A stretch of 64,000 bases of DNA from Nymphaea colorata (taxonomy: Eukaryota; Streptophyta; Magnoliopsida; Nymphaeales; Nymphaeaceae): contig NC_045151.1 in the NCBI RefSeq assembly GCF_008831285.2, positions 10,342,571-10,406,570 on the forward strand, given 5' to 3'. The position numbers and the translations under genes were made by a program. Positions 35,930-48,161 of this stretch are shown in pieces. The notes beneath the pieces were generated by a model. The model did no database searches, had not been told where the DNA came from, and saw nothing but the letters and a program-made list of their open reading frames with translations. The first letter of the stretch is position 1. Every line of letters starts with the position of its first letter.

Positions 35930-36680
35930 CCTTTGACGAGCACATCAATTGGGACTGGACCAACAAATGGATGGATTCAGAACATGAAATTGAGTGTATC
36001 GAAGAACATGAACCACACCTGGTTGAACATATCATGCTCGACAGTGATGACGAGCATGAGTGCAGACATGGTCATCCAGACCATGATAATGACTGCAGTC
36101 ACGAATCCTGTCATCTACCACAAAAAATTCGTACAAAGAAAATCTTGGTAGATGAATCCAGCTTCTTATGGAAGGAACCTAGGCGTCCGCAGATGAAAAT
36201 GCTATCTAGAGTGCAATTCAGCAACGTTCAATTTCTGAAGCCGGACCTTCTACAGAAATCTCAGAGATTCATACAGCTCTCATAGAACATAGCTCTCATA
36301 GAAGATTGAATCCTCCTCTGATGAGAACAAAGAACAAAGAAGTATCTTTCCCAGGTATAAAGAAAAATAATCTCTATTTATTACCTAGCAATATTATGAA
36401 AATTCAAAGGTCGGTTAAACAGACAACAGATAAAAGTTTCACTTTCAAACCTGTTTTTCTTCCCTTTTTCACTAATCAAGGCTGGGTTACAAAAGGCTAC
36501 AAGTTTGTCCATCTCGGACAAATTTGTTCGATGTTTTGGTAAAACCTCATTTCAAGTATGAGCTTAACGCTCCATATTTGATTTCTCTCCTTGATGTACG
36601 CCACGTAGACTGGAAGCAAGCTCTTATCTGTCAGTTCACAGGAGAACTCTCTAAAGACGGTCTTTGTTGTGTTCAGCCAT
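35930..36680 (+). pseudogene. Caulimovirid movement-protein-type region, arm 1 (broken)
   Basis: Discontinuous frames. A Glu/Asp/His-rich segment (about 35970-36100) is followed by a conserved-looking block about 36500-36660 that reads as a VHLGQ/KPHFKYEL-type stretch in two frames, so there is a shift between them. By position, upstream of the coat region, it should be the cell-to-cell movement domain. Assignment is by order and partial pattern only. Confidence 0.5.
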
Positions 36681-36746
36681 TCACTATAAGATCCTCACCT
36701 CCTTCAAGCTTTTGTTCTCTGCGTTCAAATCAAAGAGGCAAACCTG

Positions 36747-38400
36747 GTGGCTAAGTCCATCTATGCTACCATCACCTCCACCAGGTGCACGTTTAATTTT
36801 CTGCAAAGCACCCTCACCAACTTTAAATTGGACTATGGTATCAATTTTTCACTATCCATGAACAAGAATATCATGCAAGTCGGAGTCGAAATTTCAAACG
36901 AAGGGTATCCAGCAATTGGCGAATTCCTGCAACGCCAGAAGTACAAGGATAGAAAATCCTGACAGAGCATTTTTTCAAAATACCCTGAAAAACATGCTCA
37001 CAGGTTACATCCTACAAGATCTTTGAATTTACCAAAGATACTGCCAACGGTCAGAACTCCCTCTGAGGAACCTTCATCCCCCAATAGGGATTCGGCAGTA
37101 AAAATGATGATGATGATTTCAACATCATCACCCAAAATCGAACTAGGAGAAAGTGGTCCTAGTTATGTTACTAATGGAGATTGGCCCCCAAAAATGGCGA
37201 AGAAATGCATAAAGGAACACCGGAGTTTCGTGCTGACGTAAGCTACCTACTTCTGCATTCAGCCCAGTCATCTAAAACCCAAGATGACAAAACTCGGCAG
37301 CTGAACTACCTCATCCATTGGAGCACATATGCAGAAAAGCATTTTCAAAGAATCGAAAAATAGCTCCAAACCGTAGAAGCTAACATGGAAGTTGTCAAGT
37401 CCAGGCCAAAACAAAGGAAGCCTTAAAAGCTCACTCCCAAAATCTGTCGATTCGAGAAACCAGTCCATATATTCTCGAAAGTCGGCAAAAACCAGTGGCA
37501 TATAAAGATTTTTATCTTATGCCAAATTTCAAAGATGCTGAAATTAAAGAAGAAGATGTTCCAGAATCAGCGTCATAACAAACCACCCGAGGTTAAGAAA
37601 CATGTGATTTCCCTGGGTTCAAAAATCCCAATTATGAACATTGATACATGCCCAATCACGAAGGTAGCCGAAGTTATCAGATTATGGGCACAACATCTGC
37701 ACATGGTGGTATCTTAAAAACGGTTATCTCTACATTGGAGAATCTTACCGTTTACATTTTCAGGACGAGTAGCTAATTAGTGGAAATTCTTGCCAGAAAG
37801 GTGAAATTATGAATGATGATTTAGCAGTTTTGGGCAACCGCATCATTCTCGAGTTCCAGCCCAACCTTCTAGCACACCAATCATCAAATTGGCTGATGTT
37901 TACCAAAAGAAAGCTGAAAGACATAAGCCAATTCAAGCAATTTGAAGAGGACTATCTCAACGAGCGCTCATGCCCTCTCAACAGTCGGTATGTCTTTTCT
38001 TGCTTCATTACCAGAATCATCGGGTGATATTGTCCTTGATGAGTTATCACATCGCAACATCTTGGTTGAAAATCTGAATTTAGTCGATCTCCAACAAGTG
38101 GTTCGGCAAGAGATGAAAAAAACTCTGTTACCGACTTAAAGGCAAACCATGAATTGCCAAAAGTTGGCAAAAATATTTGTGGTCAGATGGGGCAGAAGAA
38201 CACAATTTGCCAAAGAAGTTCAAACCAAGATTTCGAAGGTTCAGACGAACCAAATCAAGGCGGCCATTCAAGCCTTACAAATTAGGAGAAGCAGTGACAA
38301 TAAAAAAGATGACAGGTGTTTTGCATGTCGCAAAAGAGGGCATTATGCCAACAAATGCCCAAATAGAGCTACTCGTGATGTTCGAAGTCCCAAAGATTGA
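36747..38400 (+). pseudogene. Caulimovirid coat-protein region with CCHC zinc knuckle, arm 1 (broken)
   Basis: Several frames in succession: an about 70-residue block at 36747, a Ser/Pro-rich linker, a coil-prone block around 37180-37430, a block at 37809-38027, and a C-terminal basic stretch with a C-x2-C-x4-H-x4-C knuckle at 38317-38358. A basic region plus a single knuckle before protease is typical of caulimovirid coat proteins, which bind nucleic acid. Stops and frameshifts separate the blocks. Arm 2 keeps some blocks joined that are split here. Confidence 0.7.
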
Positions 38401-39039
38401 ACAAGATTGGGACCTGATAGAAAACGAAATAGAGTTTGAGGAATGCCTCAAAAATAGAAATGTGTTTTAAAAATAGAAAGAAGTCCGAGAGATTGAACAA
38501 GATTGGGATAAGATTGGTACCTGATAGAAAACGAAATAGAGTTTGAGGAATGCCTCAAAAATAGAAATGTGTTTTAAAAATAGAAATGTGTTTTATTTGG
38601 CTGATGAAGAAGAAGAAGAAGAAGAAGATGATGAAGTCATAAGCATAATGACAGAATCATCATCCGATAGAAGTACTGATTACAGAATCAAAATCTGAAC
38701 TAGACGAGTTCGAATGTAAAAGCAAGTTCTGCAATAATTTTGCCACCGCCAATCCTTATGAGATTATCCAAGATAACAGCAGCAACTCGGATAACTCAAC
38801 CTCCGAATCAGGGTCAGACATTGAAAGAGGAATTTATTCTGACAATAAAGTACCTATAGCCCAAAAACAACAAGAGAAATGGGGGTCTCAGAGAAGGTAG
38901 CAAAGGCTCTACTGGACAATGGTACAATTCCAATTAATTTTTGGGATTTTACACCAAAAAATAGCCTCAAAAATTTTGAGATCAAACAGATTAAGCCTAA
39001 CATTTCCGTAATCATTCCAGTCCGCGGATGAAAATTGGA

Positions 39040-41107
39040 AATGGAAAAAAGGACAAGTCTTCATAGACACTGGTGCTAACATGAATTTTTGAAAAAAAGA
39101 GATAAATAGCAACTGTCCAGAAGGAACCAGAGTCGAAACCATGAATGGTGAAAGAAGGCTTCACAATTTTGTTTTAAATGTCCAGGTAAAAATAGGGGAA
39201 AAAACGATCAGTACAGATTGATGACGCCGGACATGATATTGGGTTAGGGTCGGTTACTTTGGATGAAATAGGACCCTATACAATTTGCAAAGACTACATT
39301 GTGTTTAAAATAGGAAAGGAACAACAAGTTGTTCCAAGGTTGTCCGCCTCTTTCAAAAGAATGCAGAATAAAAAAGGAAAGAAAGAAAGAGAACAGAAAA
39401 TACATGCTTCAAATTATGAAGCAAGAGCTCGAAGGAAGAAGTAGAAATGATCAAAGACTATAAACCTGCTAGTAGGACAAAAAATAGATTGTCTACCAGA
39501 GTTCAAACAAGTGGTAGAAAAATTAAAATCATGTTGCGTGGAGCATCCTTTACAGTTTTGGGCCAAGGACTCCCCCACATCACATATGTGCACAATATTC
39601 CTGTACAAAGCAGACCCATCGTAGGTTCTGAACTAGATAGAAAAGAGATACTGACTCAAATACAGGCCTTATTCGAAAATCCGAATCTCACTATGCAAGC
39701 ACAAGCTTCATAGTTAGAAACCATGCCGAGATCAATTGAGGAAAAGCAAGAATGGTCATAAACTACGGTTGATATAAAGTGGCCCCTACCCAACAAAGAA
39801 GTTCTGATACAAAGGGCGGCTCAGGAAAAAATATTTTCTAAATTTGACTGCAAGTCTAGATACCACTAGTTCAAGATCGCCGAAGAGAACATACACAAAA
39901 CGGCGTTCTTCTATACTTCTAATGGCTTGTACGAATGGCAAGAAGAATGGATGAAATCTTCAAGGGTTATGATTTTATCATTAACTATATTGATGATTTT
40001 TTGATAATCTCAGAAACTGTTGATGAGCACTTACAACACCTTACAACCTTTGCAATAATATGCGAGAAGCATGGTATTAGGCTATCCAAAAGTGAAGAAA
40101 AGTTTCAACTGGCCAAGCGAGAAATTGAGTTTCTAGGTATTAGACTCAAATAACCATGCAGGATCATGTGCTGAAGAAGATCGAGCAATTTTCGAATCAG
40201 CTCGAAGACAAACTACAATGCCAAAGGTTCCTCGAATGCCTTATAGGAAACTACATACAAAATCTTTCTCAAAAAACTCAGGCAATCCGAAAAGTCATGC
40301 ATCATGAGCCCTACGAATGGAACAAAGCGGCTACTGACTCATTAAAAGAAGACTGCCAGAACTTGAACATGCTTTTGTTGGACCATTTGTCTTCTCCACA
40401 TATGCTTCAAATGACACATGGGCGGCAGTTCTCTTAAAAAAAGAGGGCAACAGAAGAAAGAGGGCAACAGTGAAAAGGTATGTTTCTATACCAGCGGGCA
40501 GTTTAAATCTAATGAAATTAATTATTGGCCTGCAGAGAAAGAAATCCTGGCGGCAATTTGAGGGTTGGAAAAGTTTCACCCTTACTTAATTGGTGAGAAA
40601 TTTATACTGAGAACAGATTCTCAAAATCTGTCACTACTGCTCAAAAAAGAAAAATTACGAGCAGTCCAAAACTTCAAAGGTTTGCCTGGTGGTAATTTTT
40701 ACTTTCTCAGTATGATTTTACAATTGATCTGGTAAAAGAAGCACATCATTCATTACCAGACGCCCTAGTGTACAATGATGAGATCCATTGGTAGACAATG
40801 GGAAGACTGGCACGTAGACACTCCAAAGATCCTTCACAGACGACAACTATTCGTTAACAATGTGTCTAGGGATTTTTTTAATTTTATTGCAGGAACAAAG
40901 TGGGAAGAAGCCTTATGCCGAAAGTTGCAGAGAATCAACTTTGTTGATTACCCCGAAGTAGCCATCTTTCAGGACGAAGAGCTCATTTACAAGAACATCC
41001 CAAAAACCAAAGAATTTGAAGCAAGTTGCACAACCCTCGAACAGATCACTAAGGAAATGCGCGTGTCCAAACAAAAGGTTTTTGCCTTCATCATGAATGG
41101 GCAGTGA
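39040..41107 (+). pseudogene. Caulimovirid protease, reverse transcriptase and RNase H region, arm 1 (broken)
   Basis: The aspartic protease DTGA motif lies near 39066-39077. The reverse transcriptase core has its YIDD catalytic box at 39987-39998 and the downstream FLGI block near 40130. An RNase H-type segment with a WPAEKE-like block lies near 40520-40620, split by an in-frame stop. A further frame (40775-41107) ends the coding part. Frames change several times, including right after the FLGI block. In a virus these domains release and copy the genome; here they are fossils. Confidence 0.88.
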
Positions 41108-41520
41108 GAAAAATAATGGAATCTGAGGCAGAAAACAGCGAGACAAAAGAATGACGACAAAAGCCGACAAGAATATATTCAGAGCAAAAGCAATCGAACG
41201 AGTCATCTGTCGTCTTCTAATCAGTGCACCGAAAGCAGAAGTCCTTGTTATGTGTCATTTCTATCGTTTTTCCATCATTATAGTGGCGAATCTTGTAAAG
41301 ACTATCTCGTCACTATTTTCTTTTTAAAAGTTTCGCTTAGTGCCATAGTTTGTGTATAAATTCATACAATCGAGTCCTTTAGAGGCATCGGTCTTTTGAG
41401 CAACTTCTTGCCTTGTGCAAACTTTAGATTTTCCCTTTGCTGTGAGCAGAGAGAGACGCGAAGTCTGAGTGTGTTCGCCTTTGCAACATTGAGTTTCATT
41501 ATCCTTTGCCAATCCTTTAG
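41108..41520 (+). promoter_or_regulatory. Caulimovirid promoter/leader region, arm 1
   Basis: Noncoding region after the last frame. A TATA box (TATAAA at 41355-41360) faces right, toward the centre of the palindrome. It is the counterpart of the promoter that would drive the pregenomic RNA. A CT-rich leader follows. Confidence 0.65.
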
Positions 41521-41532
41521 TGGTATTGTGCA
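41521..41532 (+). other. Possible primer-binding-like site, arm 1
   Basis: TGGTATTGTGCA begins with the TGGTAT expected for initiator tRNA-Met priming, and it lies about 160 bases after the TATA box, but the following bases do not match that tRNA. It is conserved in all three leader copies (41521; minus strand at 41707-41718 and 48135-48146). Weak call. Confidence 0.3.
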
Positions 41533-41582
41533 ACCGCGGCCCCTCTTCCTGTTAAATCCAAACTTCCTCTTGGTCATCAAAT

Positions 41583-41620
41583 CCAAGAAAGGAGCTTAAG
41601 AAAGGAGCTTAAGGCCTGGG
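41583..41620. other. Filler at the centre of the viral palindrome
   Basis: About 40 bases between the arms contain a 13-bp tandem (AAGAAAGGAGCTT twice, 41585-41610). Such short templated repeats are typical of end-joining repair. Confidence 0.7.
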
Positions 41621-41718
41621 TTATGGGTGACGAGGGTGACCAACAGGAAGTTTGGATTTGATGGATTTGATGACCTGAAGTTTGGATTTAATAGGAGGGC
41701 CGCAGTTGCACAATACCA

Positions 41719-42186
41719 CTGAAGGATTGCCAAAGGATAATGAAACCCAATGTTGCAAAGGCGACACTCAGACTTCGCGTCTCTCTCTGCTCACAGCAAA
41801 GGGAAAATCTGAAGTTTGCATAAGGCAAGAAGATGCTCAAAAGACCGATGCCTCTAAGGGACTCGATTGTATGAATTTATACACAAACTATGATGATAAA
41901 ATAATTCAGTGAATATATTCGCCTGACAAAAGTAGTAAAGTAGTACGCACTAAGCGAAGCTTTTAAAAAGAAAATAGTGACGAGATAGTCACGAGATAGT
42001 CTTTACAAGATTCGCATGGAAAAACGACATAAATGACGCATAACAAGGACTTCTGCTTTCGGTGCACTGATTAGAAGACGACAGATGACTCGTTCGATTG
42101 CTTTTGCTCTGAATATATTCTTGTCGGCTTTTGTCGTCATTCTTTTGTCTCGCTGCTTTCTGCCTCGGATTCCATTATTCTTCTCA
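41719..42186 (-). promoter_or_regulatory. Caulimovirid promoter/leader region, arm 2
   Basis: Mirror of 41108-41520. Its TATA box (41876-41881, TATAAA on the minus strand) faces left, toward the palindrome centre and toward the opposing promoter of arm 1. It carries extra AT-rich sequence near 41890-41960 not present in arm 1. Confidence 0.6.
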
Positions 42187-44400
42187 CTACCCATTCATGA
42201 TGAAGGCAAAAACCTTTTGTTTGGACACACGCATTTCCTTAGTGATCTGTTCGAGGGTTGTGCAACTTGCTTCAAATTCTTTGTTTTTTGGGATGTTCTT
42301 GTAAATGAGCTCTTCGTCCTGGAAGATGGCTACTTCGGGGTAATCAACAAAGTTGATTCTCTGCAACTTTCGGCATAAGGTTTCTTCCCACTTTGTTCCT
42401 GCAATAAAATTAAAAAAAATCCCTAGACACATTGTTAGCAAATAGTTGTCGTCTGTGAAGGATCAGGTTGTCAAGCACAGCTTTGTCAAAATAGGTGATT
42501 CTTCCTGCTGCTGTGTAGTAGAAATCCAAATTTGGATAACGGCCTTCTGCGGCATCTGCAAATTCGGGATAGAGTTTTCTGACTTTTTGGCAGACCTTCC
42601 ATCTTTGGAGTGTCTACGTGCCAGTCTTCCCATTGTCTACCAATGGATCTCATCATTTTACACTCTCGTGTGAGAGCGTCTGGTAATGAATGATGTGCTC
42701 CTTTTACCAGATCAATTGTAAAATCATACTGAGAAAGTAGAAATTGCCACCAGGTAAACCTTTGAAGTTTATGACAGATTTGAGAATCTGTTCTTAGTAT
42801 AAATTTCTCACCAATTAAGTACTCCAACCCTCGAATTGCTGCCAGGATTTCTTTCTCTGCAGGCCAATAATTGATTTCATTAGATTTAATTGATTTCATT
42901 AGATTTAAACTGCCCGCTGGTATAAAAACATACCTTTTCACTGTTGCCATCTTTCTTTAAGAGAACTGCCGCCCATGTGTCATTTGAAGCATCTGTGGAG
43001 AGGACAAATGGTCAACTAAAGCAGGTTTAAGTTCTGGCAGTGTTCTTTTAATGAGATTACGATTACGACTTCAGTAGCCGCTTTGTTCCATTCGTAGGGC
43101 TCATGATGCATGACTTTTTGGATTGCCTGAGTTTTTTGAGAAAGATTTTGTATGTAGTTTCCTACATAGTTAAGGCATCCGAAGAACCTTTGGCATTGTA
43201 GTTTGTCTTCGAGCTGATTTGAAAATTGCTCGTTCAGCACATGATCCTGCATGGTTATCTTTCCTTCTTTGAGTCTAATACCTAGAAACTCAATTTCTCG
43301 CTTGGCCAGTTGAAACTTTTCTTCACTTTTGGATAGCCCAATACCATGCTTCTCGCATATTGCTGCAAAGGTTGTAAGGTGTTGCATCAACAGTTTCTTA
43401 GATTATCAAAAAATCATCAATATAGTTAATGATAAAATCATAACCGTTGAAGATTTCATTCATGAGATGGAGCATTTTTTAGACCAAATGGCATGACCAG
43501 CCATTCATACAAGAGTATAGAACGCCGTTCCTCTTCGACGGCAGACTTGCAGTCAAATTTAGAAAATATTTTTCCCTAAGCCGCCTTTGTATAAGAACTT
43601 CTTTGTTGGGTAGGGGCCACTTTATATTAACCGTCACACTGTTTAGACGAATGTAGTTTATAACCATTCTTGCTTTTCCTCTCTTGATCTCGACATGGTT
43701 TCTAACTATGAAGCTTGCGCTTGCATCGTGAGATTCGGATTTCTGAATAAGGCATTTTTCTATACTTGAGCCAGTATCTCTTTTTTATCTAGTTCAGAAC
43801 CTACGATGAGTCTGCAGAAATATTGTGCACAGGTGGGTGGGAGAGTCCTTGGCCCAAAACTGTAAAGGATGGGGAGTCCTTGGCCCAAAACTGTAAAGGA
43901 TGCTCCACGCAACATGATTTTAATTTTTCTACCACTTGTTTGAACTCTGATAGACAATCTATTCTTTGTCCTAGTAGCAGGTTTATAGCCTTAATGGCTT
44001 TGATCCTTTCTACTTCTTCCTCGAATTCGAGCTCTTGCTTCATAATTTGAAGTAAAGTGTGTTTTCTGTCTTCTTTCTTTCCTTTTTTATTCTGCATTCT
44101 TTTGAAATAGGCGGACAACCTTGGAACAACTTGTCGTTCCTTTCCTATTCTAAACACAATGCAGTCTTTGCATAGGGTCTTATTTCATCCAAAGTAATCG
44201 ACCCTAACCCAATATCATGTCCCACGTTATCAATCTGTACAAAATTTGTACTGATCGTTTTTCTCCTATTTTTACTTGGACATTTAAAAGGCTTCTTTCA
44301 CCATTCATGGTACTCTGGTTTCTTCTGGATAATATAGCCAGTTGCTAATTATCTCTTTTTTGCAAAAATTCATGTTGGCACCAGTGTCTATGAAGACTTG
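42187..44400 (-). pseudogene. Caulimovirid protease, reverse transcriptase and RNase H region, arm 2 (broken)
   Basis: Protease DTGA box near 44379-44390, reverse transcriptase YIDD box near 43409-43420 followed by the block at 43390-43016, RNase H at 42950-42486 and the final frame 42441-42187. RNase H is better preserved than in arm 1, where a stop splits it. Frame breaks surround the YIDD box. Confidence 0.88.
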
Positions 44401-44530
44401 TCCTTTTTTCCATTTTCCATTTTCATCCGCAGCTATTTGGACTGGGATGATTACGGAAATGTCAGATAAGGACATCTTTTTAATCTGTTTGATCTCAGAA
44501 TTTTTGAGGCTATTTTTTTGGTATAAAATC

Positions 44531-46701
44531 TCAAAAATTAATTGGAATTGTACTTTTGTCCAGTAGAGCCTTTGCTACCTTCTCTGAGACCGCCCATTTC
44601 TCTTGTTGTTTTGGGGCTATAGGTACTTCATTGTCAGAATAAATTCCTCTTTCAATGTCTGACCCTGATTTGGAGGTTGAGTTATCCGAGTTGCTGCTGT
44701 TATCTTGGATAATCTCATAAGGACTGGCGGTGGCAAAATTATTACAGAACTCGCTTTTACATTCGAACTCGTCTGGTTCAGATTCTGATTCTATAATCAG
44801 TACTTCTTTGCCCTTTTTGCCTACCATGCAGATGTGTCCACCGGTTTCTAATGATGATTCTGTCATTATGTTTATGACTTCATCTTCTTCTTCTTCTTCA
44901 GCCAAATAAAACACATTTCTATTTTTGAGGCATTTTTTAAACTCTATTTCGTTTTGTCCCAATCTTGTTCAATCTCTGGGACTTCGAACATCATCTTAAT
45001 TTGACGAGGAGCTCTATTTGGGCATTTGTTGGCATAATGCCCTTTTTTGCGACATGCCAAACACCTGTCATCTTTTTTATTGCCACTGCTTCTCCTACGT
45101 CGAAAAAATCTGTAAGGCTTGAATGGCCGCCTTGATTTGGTTTGTCTGAACCTTCGGAATCTTGGTTTGAACTTCTATGGCAAATTGTGTTCTTATGCCC
45201 CATTCAATCTGACCATAAATATTTTTGCCAACTTTTGGCAGCAATTCATGGTTTGCCTTTAAGTCGGTAACAGAGTTTTTTGATCTCTTGCCAAACCACT
45301 TGTTGGAGATCGACTAAATTCAGATTTTCAACCAAGATGTTGCGATGTGATAACTCATCAAGGACAATATTACCCAGTGATTCTGGTAATGAAGCAAGAA
45401 AAGACATACCGACTGTTGAGAGGGCATGAGCGCTTGTTGAGATAATCCTCTGCAAATTGCTCGAATTGGCTTATGTCTTTCAGCTTTCTTTTGGTAAACA
45501 TCAGCCAATTTGATGATTGGTGTGCTAGAAGGTTGGGCTGGAACTCGATAATGATGCGGTTGCCCAAAACTGCTAAATCATCATTCATAATTTCACATTT
45601 CTGACAAGAATTTCCACTAATTAGCTACTCGTCCTGAAAATGTAAAACGGTAAGATTCTCCAATCTAGAGATAATGTTGTGCCCATAATCTGATAACTTC
45701 GGCTACCTTCGTGGTTGGACATGTATCAATGTTCATAATTGGGATTTCTGAACCCAGAGAAATCACATGTTTCTTAACCTCGGGTGGTTTGTTATGACGC
45801 TGATTCTGGAACATCTTCTTCTTTAATATCAGCATCTTTGAAATTTGGCATAAGATAAAAATCTTTATATGCCACTGGTTTTTGCCGACTTTCGAGAATA
45901 TATGGACTGGTTTCTCGAATCGAAAGATTTTGGGAGTGAGCTTTTAAGGCTTCCTTTGTTTTGGCCTGGACTTGACAACTTCCATGTTAGCTTCTACGGT
46001 TTGGAGTTGTTCTTCGATTCTTTGAAAATGCTTTTCTGCATATGTGCTCCAATGGATGAGGTAGTTCAGCTGCCGAGTTTTGTCATCTTGGGTTTTAGAT
46101 GACTGGGTTGAACGCAGAATTAGGTAGCTTACGTCAGCACGAAATTCCGGTGTTCCTTTCTGCATTTCTTCGCCATTTTTGAGGGTCAATCTCCACTAGT
46201 AACATAACTAGGACCACTTTCTCCTAGTTCGATTTTGGGTAATGATGTTGCAGTCATCATCATCATTTTTACTGCTGAATCCCTATTGGGGGATGAAGGT
46301 TCCTCAGAGGGAGTTCTGACCGTTGGCAGTATCTGTGGTAAATTCAAAGATCTTGTAGGCTGTAACCTGTGAGCATGTTTTTCAGGGTATTTTGAAAAGA
46401 TGCTCTGCCAAGATTTTCTTTCCTTGTACTTCTGGCGTTGCAGGAATTCGCCAATTGCTAGATACCCTTCGTTTGAAATTTCGACTCCGACTTGCATGAT
46501 GTTCTTGTTCATGGATAGTGGAAAATTGATTCCATAGTCCAATTTAAAGTTGGTGAGGGTGCTTTGCAGAAGATTAAAAGTGCACCTGGTGGAGGTGATG
46601 GTAGCATAGATGGACTTAGCCACCAGGTTTGCCTCTTTGATTTGAACGCAGATAACAAAAGCTTGAAGGAGGTGAGGATCTTGTAGTGAATGGCTGAACA
46701 C
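44531..46701 (-). pseudogene. Caulimovirid coat-protein region, arm 2 (broken)
   Basis: The longest piece, 171 codons at 46701-46186, joins blocks that are separate in arm 1. Then come a coil-prone block (46189-45944), a block at 45588-45246, a basic stretch with CCHC knuckle (about 45020-45065) and an acidic Ser-rich segment (44962-44531). The knuckle residues are all present, but the surrounding frame is shifted. Confidence 0.7.
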
Positions 46702-46739
46702 AACAAAGACCAGAGTTCTCCTGTGAACTGACAGATAAG

Positions 46740-48161
46740 AGCTTGCTTCCAGTCTACGTGGCGTACATCTAGGAGAGAAATCAAATATGGAGTGTTAAGC
46801 TCATACTTGAAATGAGGTTTTACCAAAACATCGATTTGTTCGAGATGGACAAACTTGTAGCCTTTTGTAACCCAGCCTTGAACGTCTTCCTTAATGAAAA
46901 AGGGAAGAAAAAAGAAAAACTTCCAGAAAGTGAAACTTCTGTCTGTTTAACCGACCTTTGAATTTTCATAATATTGCTAGGTAATAAATAGAGATCATTT
47001 TTCTTTATACCTGGGAAAGATACTTCTTTGTTCTCATCAGAGGATTCAATCTCATGTACTATGTGAGCTATGTTCTATGAGAGTTCTATGAATCTCTGAG
47101 ATTTCTATAAAAGGTCCAGCTTCAGAAATTGAATGTATGCAGAAATTGAATGTATGCTGGATTGCACTCTAGATAGCATTTTCATCTGCGGACGCCTAGG
47201 TTCCTTCCATAAGAAGCTGGATTCATCTACCAAGATTTTCTTTGTACGAATTTTTTGTGGTAGATGACAGGATTCGTGACTGCAGTCATTATCATGGTCT
47301 GGATGACCATGTCTGCACTCATGCTCGTCGTCACTGTCGAGCATGATATGTTCAACCAGGTGTGGTTCATGTTCTTCGATACACTCAATTTCATGTTCTG
47401 AATCCATCCATTTGTTGGTCTAGTCCCAATTGATGCGCTCGTCAAAGGCAACCTTTATATGGATCTTTTCTCCGAACCAGTGTGGTACCTTTCTAAGAGT
47501 GCAGAAAACAAGAACAAGCATGTTGGATGTGGTACTATGTGTTTGAGGCCGAAGAATTGTTTTTCTTTGTCTACCAAAAACATGAAGATTCCTTCCCAAC
47601 TCGTGATATCTTGGATACTGCAGGTAGGTCCGTGCCATTCTTCAAGGACAATTGTGTTATCCCATGAAGGAAGCGTAGCTTTGTTTAGGGCAAGCACGAC
47701 TTTACGCTTTACGTTCCACTTGTCATCTGGTGAACTTTGAGATCACTGCGAGATTTCAATACACTTGAAATTGATGGAGCGGCCTGGTACTATTCCCGTG
47801 GGGTAGTGATCCTTGAGACTCTAGAATTGTGCTCCTTGAATGTAACCTTGTTGAAGGCTATCATAAACAACTTGATTATACATAGACTTCTGTTCGGGAA
47901 GGATGGGATCTCATTGTAATGTTTAACAAACTGGGAGGTTTGTGGCTGAGGTAACTTCGGGATGGGTGTCTGTGGGCTAAAAAACTGTTTGAGTAAGTTT
48001 TTGGGTGCAGAGGAAGAATATGGATGAACAGGGATATGGGTGACCAGGGTGACCAAGGATATGGGTGACCAACAGGAAGTTTGGATTTGATGGCCAACAG
48101 GAAGTTTGGATTTAACAGGAAGAGGGGACGCGGTTGCACAATACCACTGAAGGATTGTCAA
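46740..48161 (-). pseudogene. Caulimovirid polyprotein start and movement-type region, arm 2 (broken)
   Basis: A frame opens at 48161 and runs to 47790. Later blocks at 47455-47697, 47105-47451 and 46509-46826 continue in other frames. The first part contains tandem AAATCCAAACTTCCTGTTGG-type units on the minus strand, giving a repetitive N-terminus. The acidic/His-rich segment matches that in arm 1. Only this arm keeps the N-terminal part. Confidence 0.55.

Larger units (their letters stand above)
35816..41582 (+). mobile_element. Endogenous caulimovirid, arm 1 of an inverted repeat (5'-truncated copy)
   Basis: A degraded plant pararetrovirus copy in plus orientation. Order seen: acidic/His-rich and movement-type region, coat region with CCHC knuckle, aspartic protease, reverse transcriptase, RNase H, a downstream frame, then promoter and leader. 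This is the Caulimoviridae order. The left border is set by the copy-A empty site: host homology ends at 35815 and homology to arm 2 begins at 35816. Relative to arm 2 it lacks about the first 0.7 kb of the unit. Frames are interrupted by many stops and shifts, so no functional product is expected. A 27-base duplication sits at its start (about 35850-35905). Genus is not assigned. Confidence 0.92.

Noticed and set aside
47459-47919. Plus-strand frames inside viral arm 2
   Set aside because: They are antisense shadows of the minus-strand viral polyprotein region.
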